Virus record (IMG/VR): IMGVR_UViG_3300006919_000282
Location: 1-29,496 of that record
Source: a virus
Direction: 5' to 3' (one strand)
DNA: 29,496 nucleotides
In this document: in pieces, positions 1 through 9,800 of the stretch
Numbering within the stretch: the first letter of the stretch is position 1
Layout of the letters: each line of letters starts with the position of its first letter
The notes under the pieces: generated by a model
The model's input: only the letters and a program-made list of their open reading frames with translations
Databases searched by the model: none
Told to the model about the DNA's origin: nothing
Translations under genes and position numbers: made by a program

Positions 1-2
1 CA

Positions 3-1034
3 ATGAGTGGTATCTCATCTGTAGGTGGCGTCGGCTCTAGTGCAGTCGAAACCTCCTTCATTCAAATGTATCGGGAGGGCTTTGCCCAGCAATTCCAGCA
101 GTTCGACTCTCGCTTCATGCAAGTGTTCGACGTGGTTCGTCAGGCTTCTGAGTTTGACTACTATGATCGTATCGGACTCGCCGAGGAAATGGAAGAAGTC
201 ACGACTCGGTACCATGACAATCCCACGAGCGAAATCCCGCATGATCGCCGTAGAATCGGCCTTCGCGATTTCGAGCAGGGCAAATACATGGAGCCGAAGG
301 ATGTTATCCGTCTGGCTTCTGATCCGCGCAATGCCTACATTATGGCGTTCAAAGCTGCGGCTAATCGTAAAGTCGACCGGATTATCCTGGACCGCATTTT
401 TGATGTGGCTCACACGGGTAAGAAGGGCGAAGGTACAGTAGCTTTCGTCGGCACTAATGCTGACAAGGTGACTGTCGGAAATCTTTCTAAAGGTCATTCT
501 CGTCCTATCACGACTGCTGGCCGCTATGAGCTGGAAGCAGGCGATGTGGAAGGAATCGATGTCAATGTCTCTTATGACAAGACTGACACTGGTGTAGCGA
601 AAGGAATCACTCTCGATAAGCTCCAGGCGGCTCGCTTCACTATGGAGCGTCTTGAGTCTGTCTCTGAGGACGAGATTCTCGATTGTTGGATTACTTCATC
701 CCAGGCGGAGCAGCTCCTGAATATCGAGGAAATCAAGAACAGCGATTACGCGGTTCGCAAGGCGCTGGCGGAAGGATCTGTCACGACTTACATGAACTAC
801 CGTTTCCGCCGTTCCGAGTTGCTCAAGGGAGCAGGTACCGCTGGCGATCCTCGTCAGTGCATCATCGCCAAGAGCAATGCGGTGAAAGTGGCCGTTTCTC
901 AGAATATCGAGTTGGATATCTGGCAGGATACGGGTAAACGCAAGATCCCTTACATCTACAACAAGCTCGGCATGGATGCTGTGCGTATGTGGGGTGAGGT
1001 TACTTGCAAGCTGAACTGCCTCGATACCATCTAA
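3..1034 (+). CDS. Major capsid protein (HK97-fold type, podovirus family)
   Basis: This 343-residue protein should form the icosahedral shell. It resembles the phage capsid family whose members open with a short Ser/Gly-rich arm followed by a segment like FIQMYREGFAQQFQQ. They then carry the charged helix-rich stretch seen here around residues 50-130 (RRRIGLRDFEQGKYMEPKD, then DPRNAYIMAFKAAANRKVD). The C-terminal part has the VRMWGEVTC segment that closes these proteins. The order that follows (small protein, terminator, tail tubular proteins A and B) fits a capsid gene. The ATG lies at the window edge, so its ribosome binding site is not visible and a slightly longer N-terminus cannot be excluded. 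The assignment rests on family resemblance and synteny. Confidence 0.85.
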   Translation: MSGISSVGGVGSSAVETSFIQMYREGFAQQFQQFDSRFMQVFDVVRQASEFDYYDRIGLAEEMEEVTTRYHDNPTSEIPHDRRRIGLRDFEQGKYMEPKDVIRLASDPRNAYIMAFKAAANRKVDRIILDRIFDVAHTGKKGEGTVAFVGTNADKVTVGNLSKGHSRPITTAGRYELEAGDVEGIDVNVSYDKTDTGVAKGITLDKLQAARFTMERLESVSEDEILDCWITSSQAEQLLNIEEIKNSDYAVRKALAEGSVTTYMNYRFRRSELLKGAGTAGDPRQCIIAKSNAVKVAVSQNIELDIWQDTGKRKIPYIYNKLGMDAVRMWGEVTCKLNCLDTI

Positions 1035-1058
1035 TCTTAACGAAAGGAGAAATTTATC

Positions 1059-1502
1059 ATGGCAAGTTTCGAATATGCTACAGTAGACAAGATCGCACCT
1101 CTAGAGCGGATCAATACTGACGAAGACAAGTACATGGAGCCGAACGAAAAGTCGGCTCGCGTGCGAATCTCCAAGATTGAATTCGTAGCGGATGGAGCGC
1201 AGAGCGATGTCGTTGTTATTGGCCGTTTCGACGGTCCTGTGGAGCTGGTTGATCTGGTTCTCAATACCGATGACGACGGCGTTACCGTCAATTTGGGCGT
1301 GACTCCGCAGTCTGCTCCCGATGATGCCGACACTAGCTTGGGATCTGGAATTGTATTGGCCACAGACGTGACTTCTCGCGCTCCGTTGGCGATCAATTAC
1401 AAGGTCACAGAGCCTAGTTACATCACGATGAACCCATCTGTGGGCGACTTCGCTGACGCTTCCGTCACCCGAGGGTACATCTTGTACGTCGACAACAGCT
1501 AA
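1059..1502 (+). CDS. Small capsid-adjacent protein, possibly head decoration
   Basis: The 147-residue product is acidic, has no transmembrane segment, and looks mostly beta-stranded, with alternating Val/Ile/Asp stretches in the middle and a C-terminus ending in GYILYVDNS. I do not recognise a named family. A strong ribosome binding site (AAAGGAG, 1040-1046) precedes the ATG, which suggests high expression like the capsid gene. It sits between the capsid gene and an intrinsic terminator, so the two genes may form one abundant transcript. A decoration or capsid-stabilising role is inferred from position and size only; a minor virion protein is equally possible. Confidence 0.55.
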   Translation: MASFEYATVDKIAPLERINTDEDKYMEPNEKSARVRISKIEFVADGAQSDVVVIGRFDGPVELVDLVLNTDDDGVTVNLGVTPQSAPDDADTSLGSGIVLATDVTSRAPLAINYKVTEPSYITMNPSVGDFADASVTRGYILYVDNS

Positions 1503-1529
1503 TCGCTGTTGCCCCTTGAAATTTTAATA

Positions 1530-1560
1530 CTTCCCCCCTTTATTAGGGGGGAGGTTTTTT
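1530..1560 (+). terminator. Intrinsic terminator downstream of capsid genes
   Basis: A nine-base-pair stem (CTTCCCCCC with GGGGGGAGG, including one G-T pair) encloses a seven-base loop TTTATTA and is followed directly by six T residues. This is a textbook rho-independent terminator reading rightward. T7 has its main late terminator at the same place, just after the capsid gene, where it keeps capsid transcripts in excess of tail transcripts. Confidence 0.85.
1549..1554 (+). promoter_or_regulatory. Ribosome binding site inside the terminator stem
   Basis: GGGAGG, nine bases before the ATG at 1564, is the only good Shine-Dalgarno sequence for the tail tubular protein A gene. It is the same DNA as the 3' arm of the terminator stem. 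Read-through transcripts should therefore hide the site in the hairpin. Confidence 0.6.
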
Positions 1561-1563
1561 CGT

Positions 1564-2292
1564 ATGAGCACACTACTTGAAATAGTTAATAAGGCAGTTA
1601 TCAAGGTTGGTGAGTCTACTATCACCCAGAACGAGTTCGACAATAAGTTGACGAAGGTCGCGAAGGTGATGTCGGAGGCGTACGTTCAGGCGAAAAGCCA
1701 CCTCCTGCGCAGCTATAACTGGATGATTTCATCCAAATATGCTCGGTTGGAGGCTTATACTCAGACAGTGGCCGAGATTCAGGCTACTTATGGGATCGAT
1801 TTGACTGGGAAGACCAGCGAGGAGATCGCCGAGGCGCGTTTCCTTGTCACCGAGGGCGATCCTGATGTGTTCTACGTGATTTTGGATTATCGGTTCAATC
1901 GGAGTTTCGCGCTCCCCACTGACCATATCAATACGCTCCTGGTCACGGATATCTCGAATTACCTGTGGTCGTACATGCAGACGGGAAAATACATCCATTC
2001 CGACTGCGATGCAATATATCTTCAGTATACCCACGATGTGCTGGAGACGGATCTGGATGAATCCATTGTGGACGCTTTGGCGGCGTATCTGGCCAAAGAG
2101 ACTATTATCTGGCTTGGCGACAAGGAGGAGAAGCCCCGTCTGGATAATGAATATTTAATAGCATGGCGTTTTGCCAAGAGCATGGATGCCCAGCAGAACG
2201 GCTCCCGCTCAATGGAAGCTGTCGACTGGATCGGCGAAAGTCGCGGCGGCGGATTGCATAACGGTCGTACTCCTTATCCCCAACTAATCTAA
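1564..2292 (+). CDS. Tail tubular protein A (gp11-like adaptor)
   Basis: This 242-residue protein corresponds to T7 gp11 (196 residues), the ring that joins the portal to the tail nozzle. The N-terminus has the family layout: a helix with a conserved VGE turn (LLEIVNKAVIKVGE), then a long helix with AYVQAKSHLLRSYNW. The middle has the FALPTDHINTLLV strand typical of the family. The C-terminal part has helices (DALAAYLAKETIIW) and a tail rich in Arg and Gly. The gene order, directly before a tail tubular protein B gene with a TAATG overlap, supports the call. Its ribosome binding site lies in the preceding terminator. Confidence 0.85.
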   Translation: MSTLLEIVNKAVIKVGESTITQNEFDNKLTKVAKVMSEAYVQAKSHLLRSYNWMISSKYARLEAYTQTVAEIQATYGIDLTGKTSEEIAEARFLVTEGDPDVFYVILDYRFNRSFALPTDHINTLLVTDISNYLWSYMQTGKYIHSDCDAIYLQYTHDVLETDLDESIVDALAAYLAKETIIWLGDKEEKPRLDNEYLIAWRFAKSMDAQQNGSRSMEAVDWIGESRGGGLHNGRTPYPQLI

Positions 2293-5200
2293 TGGCGAGA
2301 TCCCATAGCCTCACGCAATTTGAATTCACGGGAGGCGAATTACCGCCTGCCAAGCTAGGTCGTACCGAAGATCCCTTGTATGCCGTGTCTCTGTCTGAGG
2401 TTAAGGATTTTATTCCCGATACGGAGGGTCCTATTCGTTCTCGACCAGGTACGCAGCGAATTACGGAGGAAGCGGCTTCTGTGACTAATGCTAGGCTTTT
2501 CCCTTTGGACGTAGCCCTTGGTGATGGCTATTTAGTGGAGTTTACGCCTAATCGTGTTCGAATAACAAAGCCTCAGGATTTCGGTACCTTCTATAGCGAA
2601 GTGGTTATATTGGGGGCAGGTCCTACTGCTTCTGGCGTTAATGGGGTATATACGTACGATGCTGGCGAGTCCATTCCCTATTCTAGAGAGGTATTCAAAA
2701 AGCAGATAGATGGTGCTCCTGCTGGCGATGTCTTTGAGCTTAAGCGAGAGACGACGAGCCCTACAAATTTTGTATTCACTACTCTAACGTCTCGTCAGGA
2801 CAGTAACGATTTGGTTGTTCCTTTGTTTATCAATACCGGAGGCGTGAGCCCAATATGGACGATTGTAGAGCCTTCAATCAATCCTGGAGATGAGCCTACC
2901 CAGACTAGGGAGATAGACGGCCCTCAGCAGGTAGGCTCCGCCGACAATATCTATGATGAAGGCGAGTTGGAGGATATTCGCGTTTATGTTACTGGATCGG
3001 TTATGTACGTAACTCATCCTAATCATGCTCCTGCCATTATTTATAGAGATGACTCCAATACGTGGGTGTATGAGGTGATTCCGTTCACAAATCCCGCGAT
3101 GAATCCGATTTCCGATAGGGATGCTCGAATTGACGTATCTGTAGCGGATTACCAGTATCGCGTATCTATTCAGAAAGATGGTGCGGATTTCAGTAATCCT
3201 CAGTATACCCCTGGGGTATGGATAGCGTATCAGCAATTAGACAATTATATACTAGCTGAATTTGAGGCGATAGATGGGGCGGATGATAGAGCTATCGTTA
3301 AGCCTGTGAAGCGAATCGTGACTGGAGTAGATCCCTCCGCTAGAGTAGAACTTCAGCCTACTTCTTCCTATGTGTATTTAGAGGATGTGGATGTCCCTAC
3401 CTTGAGTTCTAATTCAGCTATTTTCAGTAATGAGCTGGAAGGTAGTCATTTTCGTTTCATAAATATAGAATTAGATGGGCAGGGTCAGGATGTGTTCTGG
3501 GTGAAGTTAGGGCCTTATCTAGGAGTAGATCTAGCTACCTCAGGATTTTATGGAAAGGATCCTGCGGCTGAAGTAGATGTCATGAGAGTGGAAGAGTTTG
3601 AAGTAGGCCAGCCGCAGATATCTCATATAGACATTGGTCGTATAGATTCGTTTAGGGACACTAATGCAGCAGGTCAGCCACTTACTCTAACTCGTCTTAC
3701 ATCCACTTCACCTGTGTTTGACTTCGATAGTCGTCCTAATGATTCGGATACCCGAGATGCTGGAAGAGCAGTCCAGTTCGTAATAGATGATGTTGTATTG
3801 AACGGAGTGATACAGATAGATAGTAACAATAATCCGAATCAGGCTAGTATTTCTGTGGATGGGCCTCTTCCGTATTCGGAAAAGGAAGTCCCAATGAATG
3901 GAGGAAAAGTCGACACTTGGCGACTAGGAGCTTTCCATAATGGCAATTTCCCTCACGCTGTCACAATCTTCGATGCTCGCCTGACCTTTGGAGGAACTCT
4001 GTCCCATCCTCAGACGGTCTGGCACTCGCGCCTAGATCGATTCTTCGACTTCAGCCCAGTGGATCCAGACAACCGTGTTCTCCCAGATACGGGTTTTAGC
4101 ATCAGTCTTTATGGAAGAAAGCTTTCTCTTATCCGATGGCTTCACTCTGGCGATCAGCTTCTGGCTGGGTTGGAAAGCTCGATCTGGGCTTTATTTGGTT
4201 CAGAGGGGATCTATACTTTTTCTACCGCTATAGCTAGGCAGCAAGCGGAAATTGGCTCTATTCAGCAGCCTGTTCAGTTCGGATCTACTGTGATTTTGGT
4301 TCAGACCTCTGGAAGGTATCTTCACCAGATTCGCTTCGACGATAATGTGAACTCGTTCGAGATCGACGATGGTACAGCTATTCCTAATCATCTTTTCGAA
4401 GGCGAAGGCCATAAGATAGTGGACCTGGATGTCCAGCTTTTGCCTGAGGCGATATTGTGGATTGTGCGTGAAGACGGGCTTCTCTGTAGTCTGACTCCCA
4501 TTTGGGAGGGAAGAAATCGTAGGTACGCCATAGCGCAGCATACCATAGGAGCGCAGGCTACGTCAGTGACTCAGTTTATTATAGACGAGCTTGGCAATAG
4601 AGTTATCGACGAATTAGGAAATTACGTGGTAGCGGATACCGTAGGTATAGGCACTTCTCGAATTCCTCGCGTCCAGACCGTCGCTGCTCTTTTCAATTCC
4701 ACAGGATCCCGAGAAGATCTGTATTTGCTTACCTACAGAGGAAATTTCCGTCTGGTAGAGCGTATGCAGTTCAATTTCTTTCCCGAGTCGCCTAATGACT
4801 TCACTAATATGGTTCATTTGGATTCGGCTTCTAGAGCTAATTCCGATCCTCCTAAGACCGATTGGCCTGAATTCACGGGTTATGCGGGAGAAACGGTGAC
4901 TGTTTTAGCCGACGGCGTAAAAGTCTTGGAGAATTATTCTGTACCTAGCTCAGGCGTGGAACTTCCTGAAGAGAGTCCCGCTACTGAGGTGGTGATTGGT
5001 TATCAATATACCCCCCGTCTTCGTACGCTTCCCTACAGCATCACGCTGGTTGCCGGAAATTCGGGACACCAGAGTAGATTAGGCCGAGTGACTAGAGCTT
5101 TTGCTAGAGTCGAGAATACGCTAGGAATGGCTTTCGGCGATGATCCAGACGACGCGGAGAACTTCATCGAGGAGGATTTCGGAAACAATGACGATATCGA

Positions 5201-5342
5201 GAATGATACGGATCTTTACACAGGCGATCTGAAGCTTTCTTTTCATCAGACTCGTAATCGAGAGCTTCAGTTCTATATTGAGCAGCGTGAACCCTACCCT
5301 CTTAACCTTTTATCCCTGACGATTCAGGCGGAAATATCATGA
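2292..5342 (+). CDS. Tail tubular protein B (gp12-like nozzle)
   Basis: This 1016-residue protein is the tail nozzle that extends the tail tube; T7 gp12 has 794 residues. It opens with the family signature FEFTGGELPPAKLGRTEDP, followed by IRSRPGTQRI near residue 50. Around residues 550-600 it has the second signature, in which a Phe-Pro-His strand leads into RLTFGGTLSHPQTVWHSRLD and FFDFSP. Near residues 758-775 a short IDELGN unit is repeated twice in tandem. The start codon overlaps the preceding stop (TAATG). The extra length over T7 lies mainly in the N-terminal half and may reflect inserted beta domains. Codon use is more A/T-rich than in the capsid gene, consistent with lower expression. 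Confidence 0.9.
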   Translation: MARSHSLTQFEFTGGELPPAKLGRTEDPLYAVSLSEVKDFIPDTEGPIRSRPGTQRITEEAASVTNARLFPLDVALGDGYLVEFTPNRVRITKPQDFGTFYSEVVILGAGPTASGVNGVYTYDAGESIPYSREVFKKQIDGAPAGDVFELKRETTSPTNFVFTTLTSRQDSNDLVVPLFINTGGVSPIWTIVEPSINPGDEPTQTREIDGPQQVGSADNIYDEGELEDIRVYVTGSVMYVTHPNHAPAIIYRDDSNTWVYEVIPFTNPAMNPISDRDARIDVSVADYQYRVSIQKDGADFSNPQYTPGVWIAYQQLDNYILAEFEAIDGADDRAIVKPVKRIVTGVDPSARVELQPTSSYVYLEDVDVPTLSSNSAIFSNELEGSHFRFINIELDGQGQDVFWVKLGPYLGVDLATSGFYGKDPAAEVDVMRVEEFEVGQPQISHIDIGRIDSFRDTNAAGQPLTLTRLTSTSPVFDFDSRPNDSDTRDAGRAVQFVIDDVVLNGVIQIDSNNNPNQASISVDGPLPYSEKEVPMNGGKVDTWRLGAFHNGNFPHAVTIFDARLTFGGTLSHPQTVWHSRLDRFFDFSPVDPDNRVLPDTGFSISLYGRKLSLIRWLHSGDQLLAGLESSIWALFGSEGIYTFSTAIARQQAEIGSIQQPVQFGSTVILVQTSGRYLHQIRFDDNVNSFEIDDGTAIPNHLFEGEGHKIVDLDVQLLPEAILWIVREDGLLCSLTPIWEGRNRRYAIAQHTIGAQATSVTQFIIDELGNRVIDELGNYVVADTVGIGTSRIPRVQTVAALFNSTGSREDLYLLTYRGNFRLVERMQFNFFPESPNDFTNMVHLDSASRANSDPPKTDWPEFTGYAGETVTVLADGVKVLENYSVPSSGVELPEESPATEVVIGYQYTPRLRTLPYSITLVAGNSGHQSRLGRVTRAFARVENTLGMAFGDDPDDAENFIEEDFGNNDDIENDTDLYTGDLKLSFHQTRNRELQFYIEQREPYPLNLLSLTIQAEIS

Positions 5343-5827
5343 CGACGACTCTAGCACAGCATTCGATTATAGATCAGTTTGAGAGGGAAGCGTTGGATCA
5401 TCCTTCGCAGATGTACTATAAGCTCGACCACGAGTTCTTGCCCTGCGGTAATGGTCAGTACATTTACGCGCGCACGGCTCATGTTCCGAAAGGATGCCTC
5501 TTTAGTTCGCTAGAGCATAAAACTCTCCATCATTTCAACCTCAGTAAGGGGGTGAACCTTATCTATGGAACAGGTAAGGAGCCCATTCGTCTGATCGCTC
5601 CTTGTCGTGGGACTACTGAGCCGGGAACTCGCCGTCTTATTTTTGCCGAGGAGGATTCTATCATGACTACCTATCACTTGACTACAGAAACAGATCCTGA
5701 GGCTGTGTTGGCGGAGATAACAGCTCCAAGTAGAAACCCGTTATTATCTGAGGAAGATAAGCTCCGTATGCAGCAACATCGAATATCTATGCCTTCAAGT
5801 AGAGAGGAGTTACCATGTCCGGAATAG
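5339..5827 (+). CDS. Cupin-like conserved phage protein
   Basis: This 162-residue protein matches a small family found next to podovirus tail genes. The core, residues 38-118, reads as a double-stranded beta-helix: YIYARTAHVPKGCLFSSLEH, then LHHFNLSKGVNLIYG, then IRLIAPCRGTTEPGTRRLIF and an EEDSIMTTYH strand. The family usually has the same pattern of a His-containing turn, a SKG motif and EPGT(K/R)R. Its function is unknown. The position between nozzle and internal virion genes suggests a role in tail assembly or virion structure. The start overlaps the previous stop (ATGA) and the stop overlaps the next gene by 13 bases, so translation is probably coupled. Confidence 0.7.
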   Translation: MTTTLAQHSIIDQFEREALDHPSQMYYKLDHEFLPCGNGQYIYARTAHVPKGCLFSSLEHKTLHHFNLSKGVNLIYGTGKEPIRLIAPCRGTTEPGTRRLIFAEEDSIMTTYHLTTETDPEAVLAEITAPSRNPLLSEEDKLRMQQHRISMPSSREELPCPE

Positions 5828-6861
5828 GTGCAGGCATAGCTCTATTGGGAGGCTTTATGTCTAGTAAAGCCGCCAAGAAGAATGCTAGAGCCCAAGAGGA
5901 GGCGGCTCGCTATAATGCCGCAGCTACTTTGGCTAATGGCCGTATTCAAGGGGAGCTTACTCGTTTCGACGCGATAGGTCCGAAGTTTCAAGCATTGATG
6001 GATGCGGATTCTTCGAAGACTAATGCTAAGCTGATGTCTTTGAATTCCGATCTGGTAGCTATCCAAGGTAAGGTAGCGGCCGATCAGACTCTTCTACAGG
6101 CCAAGTATATAATGGCTGATGCGGCTGAAACTTCTGAATCTTTCGAGCTTCAGGCAATGGAGGCGTCTAATGAGCGCAATAAGGCTCATAACCAGTTCCA
6201 GCAGGACATCGACGATATCGAATTCGACAGTCGCAAGAAGAAGGCTTTGGCCAAGGTAGCGTACGCTTCGATGGGAGTAGCTATGAATTCCGGAAATGTG
6301 GAGGCTATCGATCTTGAGATAGTCAGCGAGACTGAAGAGGCGATTGGATCTGTGATGCTCGCCAAGTCTATTGAGAGCCGCTCCGCAGGGAAGGTTTACC
6401 GAGAAGCTAGAAAGAATTCAGAGAAAGCGACTGAGGAAGGTAGGCGGGTATCGTCCTCTGCGGATAATTCAGCTCAGATTGTTCGTTTGGAAGCTGAGAC
6501 GGAGGCGTTGAGGCTGGATAATGAAGCCAAGAATTTCATAGCTTCCGGAGAGTACATGAATTGGTATGCAGATTTTGTGGAGGAGTCTTCGGATCTTCGC
6601 GCTTCTCTGTTGGAGTCGGGCGCTCAGATTCAAGCTGACAGCGCATTTTCGGTGGCGATGGCTAATGCGGCGAATACTCGCAGACAGGGAACGGTCGCTC
6701 TGGTTAGCGGCATAGGACAAGGCATAAGCGGATTGGCTTCGGCAGGCGCGTTTAGCGGCGGCGGAGTAGGTAGCCCTACCGGATTAGGCGCTCCTCCTCC
6801 TTCAGGCACGCCAACGACTGTAGTAAGAGCCCCAACACGGGCGCAAACTAACCAATTTTAG
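5815..6861 (+). CDS. Internal virion protein (gp14-like)
   Basis: This 348-residue protein has the features of podovirus ejection proteins like T7 gp14. There is a hydrophobic Gly-rich N-terminus (MSGIGAGIALLGGFMSS) and a long Ala-, Glu- and Lys-rich helical body with coiled-coil character between residues 20 and 240. Within it lies the segment YASMGVAMNSGNVEAID, which resembles the conserved G(V/M)xxxSGS-type turn of this family. The C-terminus is low in complexity, rich in Gly, Pro, Thr and Ser. T7 gp14 (196 residues) forms a pore in the outer membrane during DNA ejection; this protein is longer. The start is supported by GAGGAG five bases upstream. Its neighbours are gp15- and gp16-like genes, as in T7. 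Confidence 0.75.
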   Translation: MSGIGAGIALLGGFMSSKAAKKNARAQEEAARYNAAATLANGRIQGELTRFDAIGPKFQALMDADSSKTNAKLMSLNSDLVAIQGKVAADQTLLQAKYIMADAAETSESFELQAMEASNERNKAHNQFQQDIDDIEFDSRKKKALAKVAYASMGVAMNSGNVEAIDLEIVSETEEAIGSVMLAKSIESRSAGKVYREARKNSEKATEEGRRVSSSADNSAQIVRLEAETEALRLDNEAKNFIASGEYMNWYADFVEESSDLRASLLESGAQIQADSAFSVAMANAANTRRQGTVALVSGIGQGISGLASAGAFSGGGVGSPTGLGAPPPSGTPTTVVRAPTRAQTNQF

Positions 6862-6869
6862 GAAGTACA

Positions 6870-9800
6870 ATGGCATCGAATAGACAAAGATCAGATATTT
6901 CGGCCCCGAGCTTAGGCGGAGGTTTTGGGCAGGTCACGCCTACGCCTCGGGTTTCTCCTGTATCGACTACTCGATCCGCCGCGCCTAGAGCTACGGCCCG
7001 AATAGGCTCGCTTCCGAATGCGCCTGCTAATGTTCGCGCTCCGAATATAGATACGTCCAGCGCCCAGATTGCGGGAATACTTGCGGATACTCTTACCAAT
7101 GTTCAGAAATCTAATCAGTTTTTCGCCGAAAAGGAGATTGCGGCTAACACGATTGAGGCTCGTCAGGATATCGCTCGGGATTATGCGATTCAGCTAGCTC
7201 AGTTCAAAGAGGGTTATAATGAGGGCCTGCTTAAGGGACAGATTCATTTAGGTGAGGGAGAGAATCCTTTTGGAGAATTCGCTAATACTACTATAGCTAA
7301 TCCAAAATGGGATGGTTATCAGAATAGCGCTGCTTTCAATAAGCTTCCTCAGGAGCAGCAGCAGATACTTATCAGGGAGTTCTCCTCAAGGGAGCTTGTC
7401 AAAGCGGCCAATACCGATGTCAAGGAGCGTATCGCATTTACCAATACAAAGTTATCTAATCAGATTGCTAAGGGAGATGCTGAGATATCTTCTATCAAGT
7501 TGATTCCGTCGGATGATGGTAACTCCTTGGTACGTGATGCAGAAGGCACTGATTCAGGTATTCTTGCTCAGAATAATGCGGAGATTCTATTTCACTCAGG
7601 AAACGTAAAGGCGGCTCTTCCCTCGATCAATAGGCGGTTCGTCAAGTTCGCTAACGACTACTATCATAATCGGGATCCCAATGAAATTCTTCCTCCTCCA
7701 GAGCATTTTAACGCTCTGGTGAAGGAGTTTATTCATCCGGAGTTCGGACAGCTATTGGATCCTAATGTCATCGCTTCCCAGAAAAGCAAGTATAGGGAGG
7801 CTGCGCTTGTGGAGCCGAAACGCCGATATAAGCAGCTTTCCTTTGATGCATCTGTTGCTGTAAAGAATATACCTAGTTTAGATGCGTCGCATTTGGGAAA
7901 TCCGGATATGATTGCGGATAAACAGAAAGCATGGGCTGCTCTGAAAGAGCAGGAAGTTCAGGCTGAGCGTATAGGGGCTGATTTCCCCGAGGAGCGACGC
8001 TTTAAGCTGATGGAGTTGGGCGTTCAGTTGGAGGTGGATCGGGATTTTGCCGTCTATATGGATCCTCGATTGTTTGTGGCTGCGTCTACTATGTTTCCTG
8101 GCGATTCCGATGAAGCCAAGCAGATGCGTATTCAGATGGTTACTAATCCGGATACGGGAGAGCCTTTTATAGGATTGCCGATTCCTGGTTTGGATAAGCC
8201 TGTGGATTTAGGTTCTATGCCTCCTCTTGCTCGACTTCCTTGGTTGACTCAAGCAGTTAGGTTAAATCAGAAGCAGCTTAGTTTGGAGAAGCCTGTTGGG
8301 AAGGAAGCGAAGGCTATTCATAGAAGACAGGCAATGTATTTCAACTATGCTTTGGAACTTTTAGATGCCGCTACGGATCCGAAGTCTAATGCGTATGTGG
8401 AATCCTTGTCTGATCGAATATTTTCTCCTGAGACTCAGGCTAAGCTAAATGCAGCACAGGGGTTTGCTTCGGAACAGGAGGCTGCACAGAGTCTATGGCA
8501 AGAGTTGGTGGTAGGGAGCCTATTGTTGCAGGATGGTATGAAGATCCCCGATTCATCCGTTCCGTTTCTTACGGAACAGATGATGTCTTTTCATAATAAT
8601 GGGGCGACTCCTCCAGGTATCAGTGATGTCAATACAATAGGCAATACGATGGCTTCTTTACTCAGGAACCATTTAGAGAGAGGGGATTACGAAACGGCGG
8701 CAAAGGTTGGATTTGGCGTGGAGATTGCAGGGCTTAACGCGGATTTGCAGCCTATCCGTGATGAGTTTCGTCCAAAGGATGCACCCAATATAGTTAGCCG
8801 TATGTTTGGTCTGGGAGGTTCCGCCAAATCTAGCGTAGGTCTTTTGAAGCGTGTTCAGGATCTCACGCATCACGAACTCAACCAGAATGACGAGTATTCG
8901 GGATGGGTTGCCACGTTCTTAGATCCTAAAAGCGAGCAGAAAGATAAGGATAATGCTTTAGTGAATATCCGAACCACGTTGACTGACGCGACGTTGGATA
9001 AGCTCGACAGGATGCAGCTAGAAGCCCCTAGCGGCGGTCCCTTGTACTTTAGAAAGGGAGCTTTTCGTGGCTTCAGCAAGTCTGAAGCCCAGGCTCTCCT
9101 TGATATGGGTCATAGCGTAGCCTCGAATTTCTTCATACCTACTGGGGTTAATCAGGCTTACTGGGAAGTATTCCAGTCGCAGGTAATCCAGACTCCTGTC
9201 GGAGTTCAGTTCAAGGGCTTTGACCCAGGCGCTGGGAAGGAATTCATAGACAGAATAGCGGCTATGCAGTGGACTCAAGGCGGTAGTAAGCTTCGAGATA
9301 ATCTGGTGTCGCATCTTCGGCAGTTTGAGGGGAATACGGGAAGGGTATTGGATGCGTTTGAACGCTGGAGGGCTGACTTTGCGCTTCCTGAAAATTCGGG
9401 CATTACTGTGAATAGTCGTGGATTTATGGTGGCTTGGTCGCTTATCAGCGGTAAGACCGACAATCGCGTATTAAGTCAGGAGCCGTTATCTCCTGCGGTT
9501 GTGACCTCCTACATGTCTGAGGCTGATATGACTCAATGGCGGGCGGGCGCTCGGAGTTATGATGAGGGATTCCCTTCCTCTACTTCTATGACGGATAAGT
9601 TGAGGTTTTTAGGCGATAGCATTAAGAATATATTTAACGTAGGTCCTGCTGGTTCTCAGTTTCAGCCTTTGGATATAGCTGATATCCCAAAAGCGCTTAC
9701 AGCTAAGCTTGATTCGATCGATTTTGTTCGGGATGGAGAGAGTGTCCTCGATGGCGGTGAGATGTACGAAGTAAAGGATGAAGAGTTTCACGCTATGCAG

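Noticed and set aside
15-497. Minus-strand frame of 160 codons opposite the capsid gene
   Set aside because: It is a shadow of the capsid gene, with no recognisable domain and no ribosome binding site.
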